A stretch of 64,000 nucleotides of DNA from Prostheceraeus crozeri. Lineage: Eukaryota; Platyhelminthes; Polycladida; Euryleptidae. The position numbers and the translations under genes were made by a program. Each line of letters opens with the position of its first letter. Position 1 is the stretch's first letter. Location: NCBI GenBank assembly GCA_907163375.1, contig CAJQUW010009206.1, positions 1-64,000 on the forward strand, given 5' to 3'. This document shows positions 1 through 10,140 of the stretch, piece after piece. The notes under the pieces are model-generated. The model had not been told where the DNA came from. It was given only the letters and a program-made list of their open reading frames with translations, and did no database searches.

Positions 1-1223
1 TGTTTTAAATATTAAATTTTAGCGCAGAATGTAATTGAGCAACACACAACAATTATGAAAAGCGAGTTTAAACTATCTGTCTGTGAAAATGACAGAAAAT
101 TACCAAAATTATATTGGATTCCAAAATTTCACAAAACTCCATGCAAATTTAGATTCATAGCAGGAGCACGACAATGCACGTCAAAAAAGCTTTCCATCAA
201 AGTACTTCTCTTTCTCTGTGGTGCAACTGACTTTTCCGGAGAGCATGATCCCATTACAGATGGCCCCTCATGTTTTCGCGTCGCAGGTAGTCAGATATTG
301 TAGAATTTGCTCGAAGTTACAAGACGCTTTACACAAAACTAACAAGACACTAAATATCATAAAATCTAGAGGTTATTCTCAGCATGACTTGATGAGTTAC
401 ACAGAAAAGGCTCTCACAAAGCCATAATGAATCGCTTCACAAATATGGTCTTTTCTCGGCTCGACAATTCACTTCACTCTGTGAATTTCAATGAGGCACG
501 CGACCAACAAACGACTCACATTTTTATGACAGGAAAAATCCAATATTCTCTCCTTCGATTTATTGACCGGTTTTTTTAATATAAAATGATGTTTTACAAA
601 CAGCCGGCGCTTCGTGCCGCAGACACTTCTGAAGGGCTTAGAAGTGTCATAATGAACAACCTCCTGTACATGACCATCAACTGGACTCACATTTTCCTTA
701 ATGCCTTGTTGCATAGGTGAATAAACGATAACAATGACTTTTAGCCATCATATGGGGGCGGTGAAGAGTGAAAACAGAGCGCTTAGCGTGGCTTACGGGA
801 GATGAGAGAACTCCCATTGCTAAGTCTTGATGTATGAGGCGAAGTTTTTGTAAAGGCGGATTACATATATATCACTCAGCGATTACATCTTTATGGGATT
901 CGAGGATGAACAGGATCTGCTTACTTGTGGGAATCGAAAAGGCAAAGATTGATGTACAGGATTTGTTTACATGTGCGGATCGCAAAAAGCATACTGTATT
1001 TATTGATGAGATGAATTTAATGACAGGATCAGTTTACATGTGGGAAACGCAACAATTGAATGATGTCTAATTTATCTTTGTGACATATCTTTCAAGACAT
1101 ATCATTACCTATTCAGTATTTTGTCAGCCACCATGTGTGGGACCCCGCTCGTCTGGGTTTGAGTGTTCAGGTTAGGGGTCAAAACACAACTAGACGAGTA
1201 CCTGCTGATAGTAATGGATAAAA
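1..1223. other. Left flank, no intact gene
   Basis: This flank holds an RT relic (55-300) and three imperfect tandem units at about 904-1060 that share a motif of the kind 'ACAGGATTTGTTTACATGTG'. At 1147-1200 the arms CTCGTCT and AGACGAG could form a hairpin just before the element. No continuation of the gene broken at 19422 is visible here. Confidence 0.5.
55..300 (+). pseudogene. Reverse transcriptase fragment, Penelope/LINE type
   Basis: A short open stretch with a LPKLYWIPKFHKTP-like segment followed by a KFRFIAGA-like segment. This is the pattern of the conserved finger region of Penelope-type reverse transcriptases (a Tyr-x-x-Pro-Lys-x-His-Lys block and then an Arg-Phe-Ile-Ala-Gly block). 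The frame closes at 303 and no catalytic YVDD is present. The next 400 bases contain only short out-of-frame pieces. It is a dead relic, and family assignment beyond Penelope-like is uncertain. Confidence 0.55.
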
Positions 1224-1527
1224 GACCGTTCCAGGACACCTAAAATTCAAAAAAAATAGTATCTTTAAAAACGACATAAATTCATGAATTTAGACCCTTT
1301 TTCAGGTTTTTAAGACCTAAATACATGAATTTAAACCGTTCCAGGACACCATAAAATCAAAAAAATTAGTATCTTTAAAAACGACATAAATTCATGAATT
1401 TAGACCCTTTTTTCAGGTTTTTAAGACCTAAACTCATGAATTTTGTCCATTCAAAAAGTACCATTTTTTCAAAAAATGGTATTTTTAAAAACGACATAAA
1501 TTCATGAATTTGAACCCTTTTTTCAGG
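1224..1527 (+). repeat. Subterminal tandem repeats, left end of Polinton
   Basis: Three imperfect units of about 104-112 bp (about 1225-1336, 1337-1447, 1448-1551). Units 1 and 2 begin with a CCGTTCCAGGACACC-like segment, and all three contain 'ACGACATAAATTCATGAATT' followed by 'TTTTTCAGGTT'. The CCGTTC(C/T)AGGACACC motif recurs at about 1701 and 1815 and, inverted, at about 19238. Tandem repeats are common in Polinton termini. These copies have no counterpart beyond 19421. Confidence 0.75.
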
Positions 1528-1547
1528 TTATGAAGACCTAAATTCAT

Positions 1548-1583
1548 AAATCGGCTAAAGCCAGAGGAGCTTCGCTCCGATTT
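1548..1583. repeat. Double-hairpin mini-element, terminal copy
   Basis: Outer stem AAATCGG/CCGATTT encloses two small hairpins, GGCT-AA-AGCC and GGAGC-TTC-GCTCC. The same sequence occurs inverted at 19366-19401 and, inside the polymerase gene, at 8656-8689. Confidence 0.85.
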
Positions 1584-1644
1584 GGGCGTTTTTAAAAATA
1601 CCCAATTTTTCAAATTTTTCAAAATCTCAAAATTTGAGAATTAC

Positions 1645-1678
1645 AATCGGGCGAAGCCCTAGAACCTTCGGTTCGATT
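1645..1678. repeat. Double-hairpin mini-element, GGGCGAAGCCC type
   Basis: Outer stem AATCG/CGATT encloses GGGC-GAA-GCCC and GAACC-TTC-GGTTC with TA between them. Copies lie at 1760-1793 and, inverted, at 19271-19304. The core GCGAAGC is known as an exceptionally stable DNA mini-hairpin. Confidence 0.85.
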
Positions 1679-1759
1679 TTCACCCGCCCCCAAAATCATG
1701 ACCGTTCCAGGACACCGAAAAAATCATAAAAGTTAAGAATCTCAAAATTTGAGAATTAC

Positions 1760-1793
1760 AATCGGGCGAAGCCCTAGAACCTTCGGTTCGATT
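1760..1793. repeat. Double-hairpin mini-element, second subterminal copy
   Basis: Identical in arrangement to 1645-1678. It lies in a partly duplicated subterminal block (about 1740-1830) that also carries CTCAAAATTTGAG and CCGTTCTAGGACACC. Confidence 0.85.
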
Positions 1794-1916
1794 TTCACCC
1801 CCGCCAAAATCATGACCGTTCTAGGACACCGAAAATTAGTATTTTTAAAAACGTCTTTTAAATCCATTTTTCAGGTTTTTAAAATATATCATGTGACTAA
1901 AAATATTTCTTTAAAA

Positions 1917-2645
1917 ATGGAAGAAACAAAAGTGGAAGGAACTTCAGAAATGGAAGGAACCTCAAGAATATATCCTTCGTTATCATATGAACGTAGTTCT
2001 ACTTTAATGGACATTGAAAAGATTAACATTGAAAAAATGAATAAAGAAAAACACAAAGATAGAGTTAGGTATATGAAAGATAAGGAATCACAATTATTAT
2101 TAAGATTAGAGCATTATAAAAAATTAAGAAAGAGATGGACTAAAGTTAAGAATGTAACACAAGGAATTGGCATATTCTTTACAATAAGTTTGGGTGCTTT
2201 AACAATTGTTATATCTTCAGGTGTTTTAGTAATTCCAGTAGTTGCTACAGCTTTAACAGGTACGGGTGTTTTTGCAACTTCACTTGTTACAATGTTAGAT
2301 AAATCTTTAATAACTAAGAAACGAAAATCATTAAAAACTAAGCATTTACATATTAAAGAAGTCTATGATAAACTACATTACTACTTTCAAAGAGTATGTG
2401 ATGATAATGTTATTACGTTAGATGAGATTGAAAAATTTGATCAAATAGCTAATGAAGTAAATCAAATATCATTTCAATTACAGTCAGAAAAAGTTGATGA
2501 TAAGAATAAACAGGATGGCAAAATTTCGAGTGATGGTAAAATTTCTAATGAAGAAAATGACAAAATTTTTTTAGAAGAGCTAAAAACTTTAAGCGAAAAT
2601 TTAAGCAAAACTTTATTAAACAAAACTTTATTAAACAAAACTTAA
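1917..2645 (+). CDS. Predicted membrane protein of Polinton
   Basis: About 242 residues. I start at 1917 because the codon sits in the TTTAAAAATG context shared by most genes of the element; the open frame itself runs further upstream through terminal-repeat sequence. The N-terminal third is charged and helical. A basic stretch (KKLRKRWTK) precedes two adjacent hydrophobic segments rich in Ile, Val, Gly and Thr, then a basic KKRK patch, a helical region and a low-complexity tail ending in repeated LLNKT. Membrane proteins of this layout (charged N-terminus, helical hairpin, basic helical C-terminus) occur in invertebrate Polintons; their role is unproven and may be virion-membrane related. 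The repeated tail continues in broken form to about 2690. Family likeness is from pattern, not a search. Confidence 0.7.
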   Translation: MEETKVEGTSEMEGTSRIYPSLSYERSSTLMDIEKINIEKMNKEKHKDRVRYMKDKESQLLLRLEHYKKLRKRWTKVKNVTQGIGIFFTISLGALTIVISSGVLVIPVVATALTGTGVFATSLVTMLDKSLITKKRKSLKTKHLHIKEVYDKLHYYFQRVCDDNVITLDEIEKFDQIANEVNQISFQLQSEKVDDKNKQDGKISSDGKISNEENDKIFLEELKTLSENLSKTLLNKTLLNKT

Positions 2646-2781
2646 AACGAGAAAACTTTAACCGAGAAAACTTTAAACGAAAAGATGTCAAACAACAAAG
2701 CAATAAAAAAATAATTTGTTCAGTAAAATGTTTTTGCTGTATTCCAATGTTACCACAAAATTCAAATATTATATTTTAAAA

Positions 2782-3639
2782 ATGAATAAAATTAGAGCTG
2801 ATAATTATAAAAGAATAAAACAATTAGAAGAGTTATTAAAACAAAGAAATATTATGAAAGAAAATCATCTTCAACATAGAATGATAAAAACTGGTATTCA
2901 ATCTGATATGTTTGAAAAAATGCAGCAAACCGAACAAGTAAAAACTGATTTTGAGAAAACTATGAAACCATTTAAAACTCTTGAAAAAGAAAGTACAAAT
3001 AATGATAAACAAATTGATATAACAGATCCAGAGCACAAAACTGTATTAGATGACTATGGATTACTAGAATCAAACATTAATAAGAAATTACCAAAATCTA
3101 TCCAATTTGAACATTCTATTTCATTTATAGATGGAAAAACAATACCTAGATTTTATCTCGGACAAAAAGAAATATTTCCACAACCTTTTCGAGGTATAAT
3201 TTTTTCACCAGATAAATCTCCTTTTAATTTAGATAGAAATTTTGTTAATCTTTTAAGAGGAGCAGATTTAAATAATTATGCTGTAGAAGATCTCATAAAA
3301 TATAAAGCTATGTTAGATAGAGTTGGTGCAGTAAAATCTCTTAGACGTTATAAACAATTAGAAAATTTATTATCAACGGGAGTTAAAGTAGGGAAAGGTT
3401 TATCTGAAAAACAGAAAACTGAAACAACTGTATTTTTACCAGATGATCCACAAGAATTACTAAATAGATTAAATATTTTAATATCTGCAATAAAAGAAGG
3501 ACATAATTCTAGTTTCAATGAAATTCATGCTATATTGAAAAGACTGTTAGAAAAGAAGATTCTAAATGAAGAGGATTATAAAAGTATAACGGACATCTCT
3601 GATGTCCTCCAGGGCTTCGCCCGAACCGGACATCTCTGA
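2782..3639 (+). CDS. Unrecognised Polinton protein
   Basis: About 285 residues from the ATG at 2782, which has the TTTAAAAATG context. I do not recognise it. The first 90 residues are charged and probably coiled-coil. A central part (around ISFIDGKTIPRFYLG) is more globular and Pro-rich, and the C-terminal 110 residues are helical. It lies just upstream of the penton-like gene, so a virion role is possible by position only. The last residues and the stop codon come from a pair of hairpin mini-elements (3590-3660), so the original C-terminus may have differed. Confidence 0.65.
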   Translation: MNKIRADNYKRIKQLEELLKQRNIMKENHLQHRMIKTGIQSDMFEKMQQTEQVKTDFEKTMKPFKTLEKESTNNDKQIDITDPEHKTVLDDYGLLESNINKKLPKSIQFEHSISFIDGKTIPRFYLGQKEIFPQPFRGIIFSPDKSPFNLDRNFVNLLRGADLNNYAVEDLIKYKAMLDRVGAVKSLRRYKQLENLLSTGVKVGKGLSEKQKTETTVFLPDDPQELLNRLNILISAIKEGHNSSFNEIHAILKRLLEKKILNEEDYKSITDISDVLQGFARTGHL

Positions 3640-3660
3640 TGTCCTCCAGGGCTTCGCCCG
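3590..3660. repeat. Tandem pair of double-hairpin mini-elements
   Basis: Two identical 34-bp units (3590-3623, 3627-3660), each with GGACATC-TCT-GATGTCC and GGGC-TTC-GCCC inside a CGG/CCG outer pair. The stop codon of the upstream gene lies inside the second unit. A related mixed unit is at 9851-9884. Confidence 0.85.
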
Positions 3661-3728
3661 TAGCTGAAATATGTTGTTGTTTTACTTTTTTCATAAAAAA
3701 ATATTTATTTAATTTTTTAAGTTTAAAA

Positions 3729-4517
3729 ATGTGTTCAGCAGATTTAGACAAAATTAATAATCATTTAGAAAATTTGATAGAGATTTTGGGTTCATCAAAA
3801 TTTAGTACGACGTTAAAAATTATAACAACTACTTCATCACACACTTGTAATTTAGAACCCATTCTACATTTGGAACAAAATAAAAATTATCAAATTGCAT
3901 TGACTAGTTTCTCTACATTTAACACTATTCAAAACGTTATCAAAGATGTGAATGATCAATTTAGATATTCTACTGATAAAGGTGAAACATGGAAAATATT
4001 AACTTTTCTTCCTGGTTCTTACGAAGTTGAATCAATATCAAATGAAATTAAGAGGCATTTAGGTATACCATTTAAAGATAAGAAACAATTACATTTTGCA
4101 GTTGAACCGGCAGTTAATAAATTTTCTCTTACTTTAGACGAAAATCGTCAAGTTGATTTTAATCATGATAGATCATTGTCAAAGCTATTAGGATTTAATA
4201 AACAAACCTATAGACAAGGTTATCATTTAGGTGAGAAGATTCCAAAAATAACTGAAATAAATTCAATTGTTGTACATTGTGACATTATTGAAGGAGGATA
4301 TATAAATGGTAAATTATCAAATTTAATATTCAGTTTTCCAGCTTTTACTGTACCCATTGGTTATAGATTAAATGTAATTCCACAAACATTAATATATTTT
4401 CCTATTACAAGAAAAACTATTAACAACATTAACATGAGAATCACTGATGAAAAAGGACAAGAAATAAATTTTGGAGGTGAAGAGATTATGATAGATCTTT
4501 TGGTTCGGGAGGTATAA
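3729..4517 (+). CDS. mCP: Minor capsid protein, penton-like (single jelly roll)
   Basis: About 262 residues, started at 3729 (TTTAAAAATG context); an upstream in-frame ATG at 3639 lies inside a hairpin element and is unlikely to be used. The order of features matches the penton-like minor capsid protein of Polintons and adintoviruses: a charged N-terminal helix, a segment with GSYEVESISNEI, a SLSKLLGF motif, an INSIVVHCDIIEGGYINGK segment and a C-terminal strand pair ending in GEEIMIDL. In related viruses this protein forms the capsid vertices. It sits directly before the packaging ATPase. The last residues and stop codon fall in a short repeated GC-rich sequence (4503-4540). Confidence 0.85.
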   Translation: MCSADLDKINNHLENLIEILGSSKFSTTLKIITTTSSHTCNLEPILHLEQNKNYQIALTSFSTFNTIQNVIKDVNDQFRYSTDKGETWKILTFLPGSYEVESISNEIKRHLGIPFKDKKQLHFAVEPAVNKFSLTLDENRQVDFNHDRSLSKLLGFNKQTYRQGYHLGEKIPKITEINSIVVHCDIIEGGYINGKLSNLIFSFPAFTVPIGYRLNVIPQTLIYFPITRKTINNINMRITDEKGQEINFGGEEIMIDLLVREV

Positions 4518-4540
4518 ACCCCCGTTCGGGAGGTATAAAC
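4503..4540. repeat. Direct repeat overlapping the penton gene stop
   Basis: GTTCGGGAGGTATAAAC occurs at 4503-4519 and 4524-4540. The TAA inside the first copy is the stop codon of the penton-like gene. GGAG and CTCC in the second copy can pair. Nearby CGCGAAGCTA resembles the GCGAAGC hairpin core. Confidence 0.7.
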
Positions 4541-4627
4541 TCCTACGCGAAGCTAGAGAAGTTTAATTTTCTTCTTCTTTAGAAACAAAAAATAAAAAAA
4601 AATTAAAATAAATTTTTTTATTAAAAA

Positions 4628-5395
4628 ATGAGTGAAGTACTACCATTAAATAAAAAAAAACTTAAATTTAATCATCATCCAAATTTATCTAATAAAGTTT
4701 TGTCAGTTATTTGTGGAAGATCAGGATGTGGAAAAACATATCTATTATTTAAAATTTTAACGACTCCAAATTTTTTGGATTATAACAATCTTATAATTTA
4801 TACAACAACAGCAGAACAACCCGTCTATCAATTTTTAAAATATGGATTTGAAAATAATCTTAAAAAAACTGCAATTGCTTCATTATTCAAAGAATATGAA
4901 AAATCTGAAGATGAAGAAGAAATAAGTTCGTGGTGTGAAGAAGCAACAAAAAATAATCAGTTAGTAGAATCTAATAAAAATAAGCATATAAAAATACAAT
5001 TAATAGATGATAGTGGTAATATGCAAGATTCTAGTAAACTAGATAAAACAATGAAACATTGTGTAATTTTTGATGATTGTGTTAATGATAGAAATCAGTC
5101 AGTTCAGAGAAATTATTTCACAAGAGGTAGACATAATAACTGTAGTGTATTTTATTTAACACAAAGTATGTATTCATTAGACGGAAGTGTTATTAGAAAG
5201 AATGCAAATATATTTATACTATTTGAAATAAATGCAAGAAACTTAAGTGATTTGTTAAGAGATTTATGCGTAAGAAATAAAGATGAATTTAAACAATCGT
5301 GTAATAATGCTTGGTCAAAAGATTATGGCTTCATTACAATTAATATTGATAAAAAAATTCATGAAAGAGTTATCGAAAATATTTTCGCGGAGTGA
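4628..5395 (+). CDS. ATP: FtsK/A32-like genome-packaging ATPase
   Basis: 255 residues. P-loop GRSGCGKT at residues 30-37, Walker B-type CVIFDD at 145-150, and an RGRHNN...FYLTQS block at 166-180 that fits the sensor region of this family. These proteins pump the DNA genome into the procapsid in Polintons, virophages and adintoviruses. The length is normal and the frame is intact. The start context is ATTAAAAAATG. It is the last of four + strand genes on the left side and faces the polymerase gene, leaving an 82-base AT-only gap (5396-5477) with no visible hairpin. Confidence 0.93.
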   Translation: MSEVLPLNKKKLKFNHHPNLSNKVLSVICGRSGCGKTYLLFKILTTPNFLDYNNLIIYTTTAEQPVYQFLKYGFENNLKKTAIASLFKEYEKSEDEEEISSWCEEATKNNQLVESNKNKHIKIQLIDDSGNMQDSSKLDKTMKHCVIFDDCVNDRNQSVQRNYFTRGRHNNCSVFYLTQSMYSLDGSVIRKNANIFILFEINARNLSDLLRDLCVRNKDEFKQSCNNAWSKDYGFITINIDKKIHERVIENIFAE

Positions 5396-7280
5396 TAAAA
5401 ATATACAAATATAGGTTTACAATATTTTTTTTTATTTTATATATATATCAAATTTGTCTATCTTAGAAATTAGAAAATTAAAAAGGTTCAGTAGTTATTC
5501 CATCAGGTAAAATTTTTCTTTTATCATCAAATGGATCTAATGCTAATTTATGTTCTTCTTTTAAATACATGTTATGTTTTTTTGAATTAAGTCTATAATT
5601 ACATGCTGTTTTTATTTCATTATTAAATAATGCATTTTTATAATCTTGAAATCTTATTTGATTAGCCACTGATGCCTTTGAAATTCCTTTTAATGTTTTA
5701 TGTGTTTTAATATTATTAGTTGTATCATAACAATAACATTTAGATTTTAAAAATATAGCTTCTGTTATGAAATCTTCATTTCCTTCTAATTCATCTTTTA
5801 CTTTACATAAATCAGAAGGATGAATGATATCTTTTATTTTATTAATTTCTTCATCAAGTGTAGAATTATACGGTATTGTTAATTCTAAGAAAATAGAATC
5901 GGTATCTGTAAAGTGTAATTTATAGTTTTTGCCATAAGCAGGTGCTAAATAATCATATATAAAACTATACATAAATAGTTTAGCTAATTCTAATATAGTG
6001 AAACCAATGAAATTAAACTTATCATGTTTTACAATGCTTCTTCTTAGATGAACAGCACAAAGTTCATCACTGAATCTAGTAGTTCTTTTATATGTAGGTT
6101 TCCTTGTTAAATTTTGAAATCTATCTCTATCATAAACTATTTCAATATTTTGTCTATTACGCACATTTTCTAAAGTCTTACCATAAAATGCATTATTCAT
6201 TAATTTGAAGAAAACGTTTCCAAAATCATCTTTATTTCTTTTAGCTATTTTACGTTTTTCAATATTGAACTCTATATAATTTTTTAACCATTTAGATTTT
6301 CTATACTCTAGTTTTCGATGTATTTTGGTGAGAATCATGCCATGATCTAAATACCAATCTAGCATTCTTCCTTCAACAACATACTTTCCTTTATTACCTT
6401 GTGTTAACATAAGTTTTTTTGTTGGTCTGTATTTTTTCGGTATTATAGATTTTTGATAATCTGAAAAATCTTCTATATTAGGAATTTTGTTTTCTGGACA
6501 GAAAGGATAATATTTTGTTGCGTCTTTTATATAATCAGGATATACTAAATCAACTTCATATACATAACCAAAATTATTTTAACCATCATATGTTCTTTGA
6601 TAATCTAGATTATTACACCATGTCATTTCACCTGTTGGTAATTCTTGTATCATGCAAGAAGAATATAAGCTATTAAAATCATAATATAACAAATAGTTTT
6701 CTCTCATGAATTCATCAATTGCTTTTTCACGTTCTACTCCTTCTTGTTTCGTTCGAAAAATTTCTAATATTTTTTCTTTTTCTTCTGGAGATAAAGGTTT
6801 CATTATTCCATATGTATGTGGATTTACTTTCTTATTATAACATTTAACATATCTATTACCTAAAACTGATGAAACTCCACCTCTAATTCTAGATTCAAAA
6901 AATAATAATTTATCATATGTATTTTCTTTATAATGTTTAAGTTTAACGGACTTTGTCCTAGAGCCATCGGCTTGAACACCAGTATGTTTTAATCCTGCTA
7001 ACCATGTTAAACCTGGTGTAGAATAACAATAACATGGATCTATTCCGTAATATTCTAAACACATGTCACGAAAGTTTTCGAAAAGATCAGCTAGTATTAA
7101 TACATCTATCTGAAGATATTTCATTGTATAATCATACATTGTTTTACAATTTAACTCTCTCCAATTCTTTTCAGCTTCTGCATAGTCTTCGTCAGATAAT
7201 TTTGATTGTTTTAATGTTGATTTAAATTTATTTATTGGAGGAAGTTGTTCTTCTTCCATAATTTTATTCACAGAATTAAA

Positions 7281-7348
7281 ATCAGTCTTCGACTGTGAAC
7301 CACAGGTTTTATCTCCAGTTATATCAGTCTCCGACTGTGAGCCACAGG
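7281..7348. repeat. Paired CAGTC-TTC-GACTG hairpin units in the polymerase gene
   Basis: Two copies of about 26 bp (7281-7306 and 7323-7348). Each has CAGTC-TYC-GACTG overlapping CTGTG-ARC-CACAG. They are in frame and encode a repeated CGSQS(E/K)TD segment in a loop between Exo II and Exo III. They form a second sequence class with the same trinucleotide-loop design. Confidence 0.75.
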
Positions 7349-7724
7349 CTATATACTCATACGGAAATATTCCTTTTAAAGGTTTTAAATTATATTTATT
7401 TAATATTTTACATTGTTCAGATTTCAAAGTTTTTCCCATAACATCTAATGAATAAGGAGTAAAAAATCTAAATGCATCTAAAATTCTAATACAACCTAAT
7501 TGCATTGAAAAATATTCTTCTTCTTGTTTACATAGTACATTTATTTTTTGTTGTTGTAATTTTTCAGATGAAAAAAAATCTTTCATTACTAGATGGAAAT
7601 CATATTTAGAACCATTATAGAAATATAAAGGAACAAAGTTATATTTAAATTTATTAGCATTAAGATTACAAGAATTATGTGCTGTACCTCTATATAATCC
7701 ATTTAGATGATCATGATCTTTTAC

Positions 7725-7757
7725 CTTGACGGCAGAGCCGTCGCTTCGCCTATCAAG
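7725..7757. repeat. Double-hairpin mini-element in the zinc-region of the polymerase gene
   Basis: Outer stem CTTGA/TCAAG encloses GACGGC-AGA-GCCGTC and a GCTTCGC segment. It encodes an in-frame LDRRSDGSAVK stretch immediately before the conserved DHDHLNG block. Confidence 0.75.
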
Positions 7758-8096
7758 ATATCTACCTTTGCCATTTTTATAATTTTTTGTAAATTCTCTT
7801 CCGCAGTAATAACATTTTGTTTCATTAATAAAATTTAATTTTTCTTTTTCTGTTAATGGCATCATCGGTATATTTGTTTCAAGCAATTGTGAAAAACGTC
7901 CTTGTAATTCTTCTACTTTCTTTGTAAACATTTCTGAACTATCTTCACCATAGTATTGAAAATATTCTGATTTAAATAATTCAGGATAATTTGAATGAAT
8001 GTACATTCCCCAACATAATGGTTTTTGTTCAAATAAATATTTTTCTTTACTTTGTTCAGATGCACTTTTTCCAGGTGCACTTTTTTCAGAATTAAA

Positions 8097-8122
8097 AACC
8101 GAAGGTTCTAGGGCTTAGCCCG
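8097..8122. repeat. Hairpin element carrying one polymerase stop codon
   Basis: AACC-GAA-GGTT followed by GGGC-TTA-GCCC. Related copies read GGGC-TTC-GCCC. The loop change makes an in-frame TAA (8115-8117) on the minus strand, so one of the polymerase stops lies in a hairpin loop. Confidence 0.75.
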
Positions 8123-8149
8123 TACCATTTTCAGAATTATAATTTTCAG

Positions 8150-8183
8150 AATCGGGTGAAGCCCTGGAACTTTCCGTTTGATT
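8150..8183. repeat. Degenerate double-hairpin element in the polymerase gene
   Basis: AATCG/TGATT outer pair, GGGT-GAA-GCCC and an eroded GAAC-TTTC-GTTTG arm. It encodes the SSRASP stretch just after the Exo I motif. The mismatches suggest an older insertion. Confidence 0.7.
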
Positions 8184-8655
8184 TTGTGTCATATTAACAT
8201 TATATGCTTCAAAATCACAATAAATAGTAAAGGGTACTTTATTTTTAAAATACCATCTATTATATTCTAAATAATCATCTTTAGGAAAAGTATTTTGAAC
8301 TGCTTCGTTTTGTTGACAATTCTCCAAATGTCTATTCATTTCTTCTAAAGTTCTAAAACTTGTCATACATTGAAGACAAGGAAAATTTGTATTATCTGAA
8401 GTTTTTGTAAATATAGAAACATCTTTACACAATATAAAATGACCCTGATAATATAATATATTCGCTTGTGCTGGTTGTTTTGACTGTTCTAATTTTACAA
8501 ATTTATCTTGATATATTTCATGTGTTTCATTAATTTCTTTTGCAAGATTAAATGTATTTTGATGATAATTTTGATTTAATATTTGTAGCTGATAAATATA
8601 TTCTTTATCATATTGTTCTTTATATTGTTGTAGACATTTTTTTAAACATTCATTT

Positions 8656-8689
8656 AATCGGAGCGAAGCTCCTCTGGCTTTAGCCGATT
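8656..8689. repeat. Double-hairpin element in the polymerase gene, terminal-repeat type
   Basis: AATCGG-AGC-GAA-GCTCC...GGCT-TT-AGCC-GATT. This is the sequence found in both terminal repeats (1548-1583, 19366-19401). It is in frame inside a Gln/Lys/Glu-rich coiled region and adds an AKARGASLRLN-type peptide. Confidence 0.8.
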
Positions 8690-9719
8690 CTTTATTTTCT
8701 TCATTATTTAATTCTTTATTATTTTCTTCATTTAATTTTTGAATTGTTTCTATCTTATTTTGATATTTATGGTGATATTCTTGTAGTAGCATTTTTGTTT
8801 GTTGTTGATAATCTGTTTTACATTTTTGTAAACTTTTATTTAAATTTTCTAATTTTTGTTGATATTCTGAAGATAAAGATGAATATTTGTAATTATAATC
8901 ATCAGTACGTCCTTTATAATTATTATGATTAATCATTATTGGTGATAGTGTTTTAACAAGTTCAAATTTTTCAGTACATATTATTTTTCCTTGGTAAAAA
9001 ATATTATGATGCATGTAATTTCCTCTATCATTATATACTATTTCTGATTGACATAAATTTTTATTATTCAAATAAAATTTTTTTGAATCTGAGTAAAGTG
9101 GAGTAATTTTACCAATAGAAACATAATTCACATTTAATTCAAAAACATTTACTTCTATTAAATTTTTATTCTTTTTATGAAACTTTATTAACCTATTATA
9201 ATCATATGGAAATTCATCTAAGCCATCAGAGAGATCAAATTCATTTATGTATTCTTCTTGATTGTAATGACTTAGTCTTTCTTTATGATATTCTGCAGGA
9301 TGTAAATGTGCTATAATACTCCACAGAAAACAATAATCATCTTCATTTTTTATGTTGATTATTTGTGGTGAACTGAAAGGCAAAGGAACATAACTACCAC
9401 CAGTATTATTTTTATATTTATCAATTACTATTTTCTTAGATAGTATTTTAACAAATCTCCAACCAGATTCACGTAACTGGGCTTCAATTATTTTCTAATT
9501 TAAGTATCATCGATTCAAATATGGGTTGTATATCATTTACATTATGAATTTCTTGTGAATTTGTAAAATGTCCTTGTATTATTTCTTCAGGAATTCCATC
9601 AGGTCCATTTTTTGTATAAAGTACTTCTACATTCATATAACATTTGAAAGATTTCTTAAATATATTATAAAAGTTTGTTAATACATTATAAAAAGTTTTA
9701 TCGGTTTCATTATATTCAA

Positions 9720-9747
9720 CGGGCGAAGCCCTGGAACCTTCGGTGCG
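9720..9747. repeat. Double-hairpin element in the N-terminal part of the polymerase gene
   Basis: GGGC-GAA-GCCC and GAACC-TTC-GGTGC. In frame, encoding TEGSRASP on the minus strand within an acidic linker. Confidence 0.8.
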
Positions 9748-9850
9748 AAAAGACTGATTAAATAAATATTTTATATTTGCTAAGGCTTCATCAAATTCAT
9801 CTATTTCGTTAAATTCATCAGTATCGCTAAATAAATATCTTCCATCTGGT

Positions 9851-9884
9851 ACGGGCGAAGCCCTGGAAGACATCTCCGATGTCA
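9851..9884. repeat. Mixed double-hairpin element in the N-terminal part of the polymerase gene
   Basis: GGGC-GAA-GCCC (9853-9863) joined to GACATC-TCC-GATGTC (9869-9883), combining arms seen separately at 1645-1678 and 3590-3660. In frame, encoding the MSSRASPV stretch. Confidence 0.8.
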
Positions 9885-10140
9885 CATGTATGGTCTCATC
9901 TTCACTATTAAAAACTTTTTTATATTCCGAATGTGAATAATCATCAAACATTTTTTTAACTTTTATATCAGTAGGCAATGTTTCTAGATAGTTTTTATAA
10001 CTATTTAATTTTAATATATTTCCTTCATCAACTCGTTCTACATTTTGTAAATGCAATTTACTATTTAAATGAGATTGATAACTTCTTTTTGTTTGCAACT
10101 TTTTTTTACATAAGACACAATAAAACTTGGTATTTTCCAT

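Larger units (their letters stand above)
1528..1740 (+). repeat. Left terminal inverted repeat core
   Basis: From TTATGAAGACC at 1528 the sequence matches the reverse complement of 19421 leftward almost base for base to about 1680. It then matches in patches through the CCGTTC-AGGACACC motif. It contains two double-hairpin mini-elements (1548-1583, 1645-1678) and the palindrome CTCAAAATTTGAG. The block from about 1631 is partly repeated at 1740-1815. Confidence 0.85.
5478..10140 (-). pseudogene. POLB: Protein-primed DNA polymerase B, broken
   Basis: One polymerase gene in four open pieces. The N-terminal piece (10140-9484) has a C2H2 zinc finger (CVLC...H...H). The frame shifts by one near 9484-9490. 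The next piece ends at an in-frame TAA at 8115-8117, and the third ends at an in-frame TAA at 6579-6581. Visible motifs: Exo I (CDFEAY) about 8200-8225, an endonuclease-VII-like zinc region (CYYCGREF...DHDHLNG) about 7670-7830, Exo II (YNGSKYDF) about 7575-7625, Exo III (YLQIDVLILADL) about 7090-7125, Pol A (DFNSLYSS) about 6665-6690, Pol B (MNNAFYGKT) about 6180-6215 and Pol C (TDTDS) about 5890-5915. It would copy the linear element by protein priming. The key catalytic residues are present but the gene is interrupted three times. Several GC-rich hairpins are embedded in it. Confidence 0.93.

Noticed and set aside
3639..3728. Upstream start for the penton-like gene
   Set aside because: This ATG lies inside a hairpin mini-element; the ATG at 3729 has the shared start context and begins the conserved protein.
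8744..8932. Plus-strand open frame within the polymerase
   Set aside because: Low-complexity complement of a Gln/Asn/Lys-rich coding region; no independent support.
5478..10140. Alternative genetic code or recoding in the polymerase
   Set aside because: Other genes of the element use TAA as normal stops, and a separate one-base frameshift is also present; decay is simpler.
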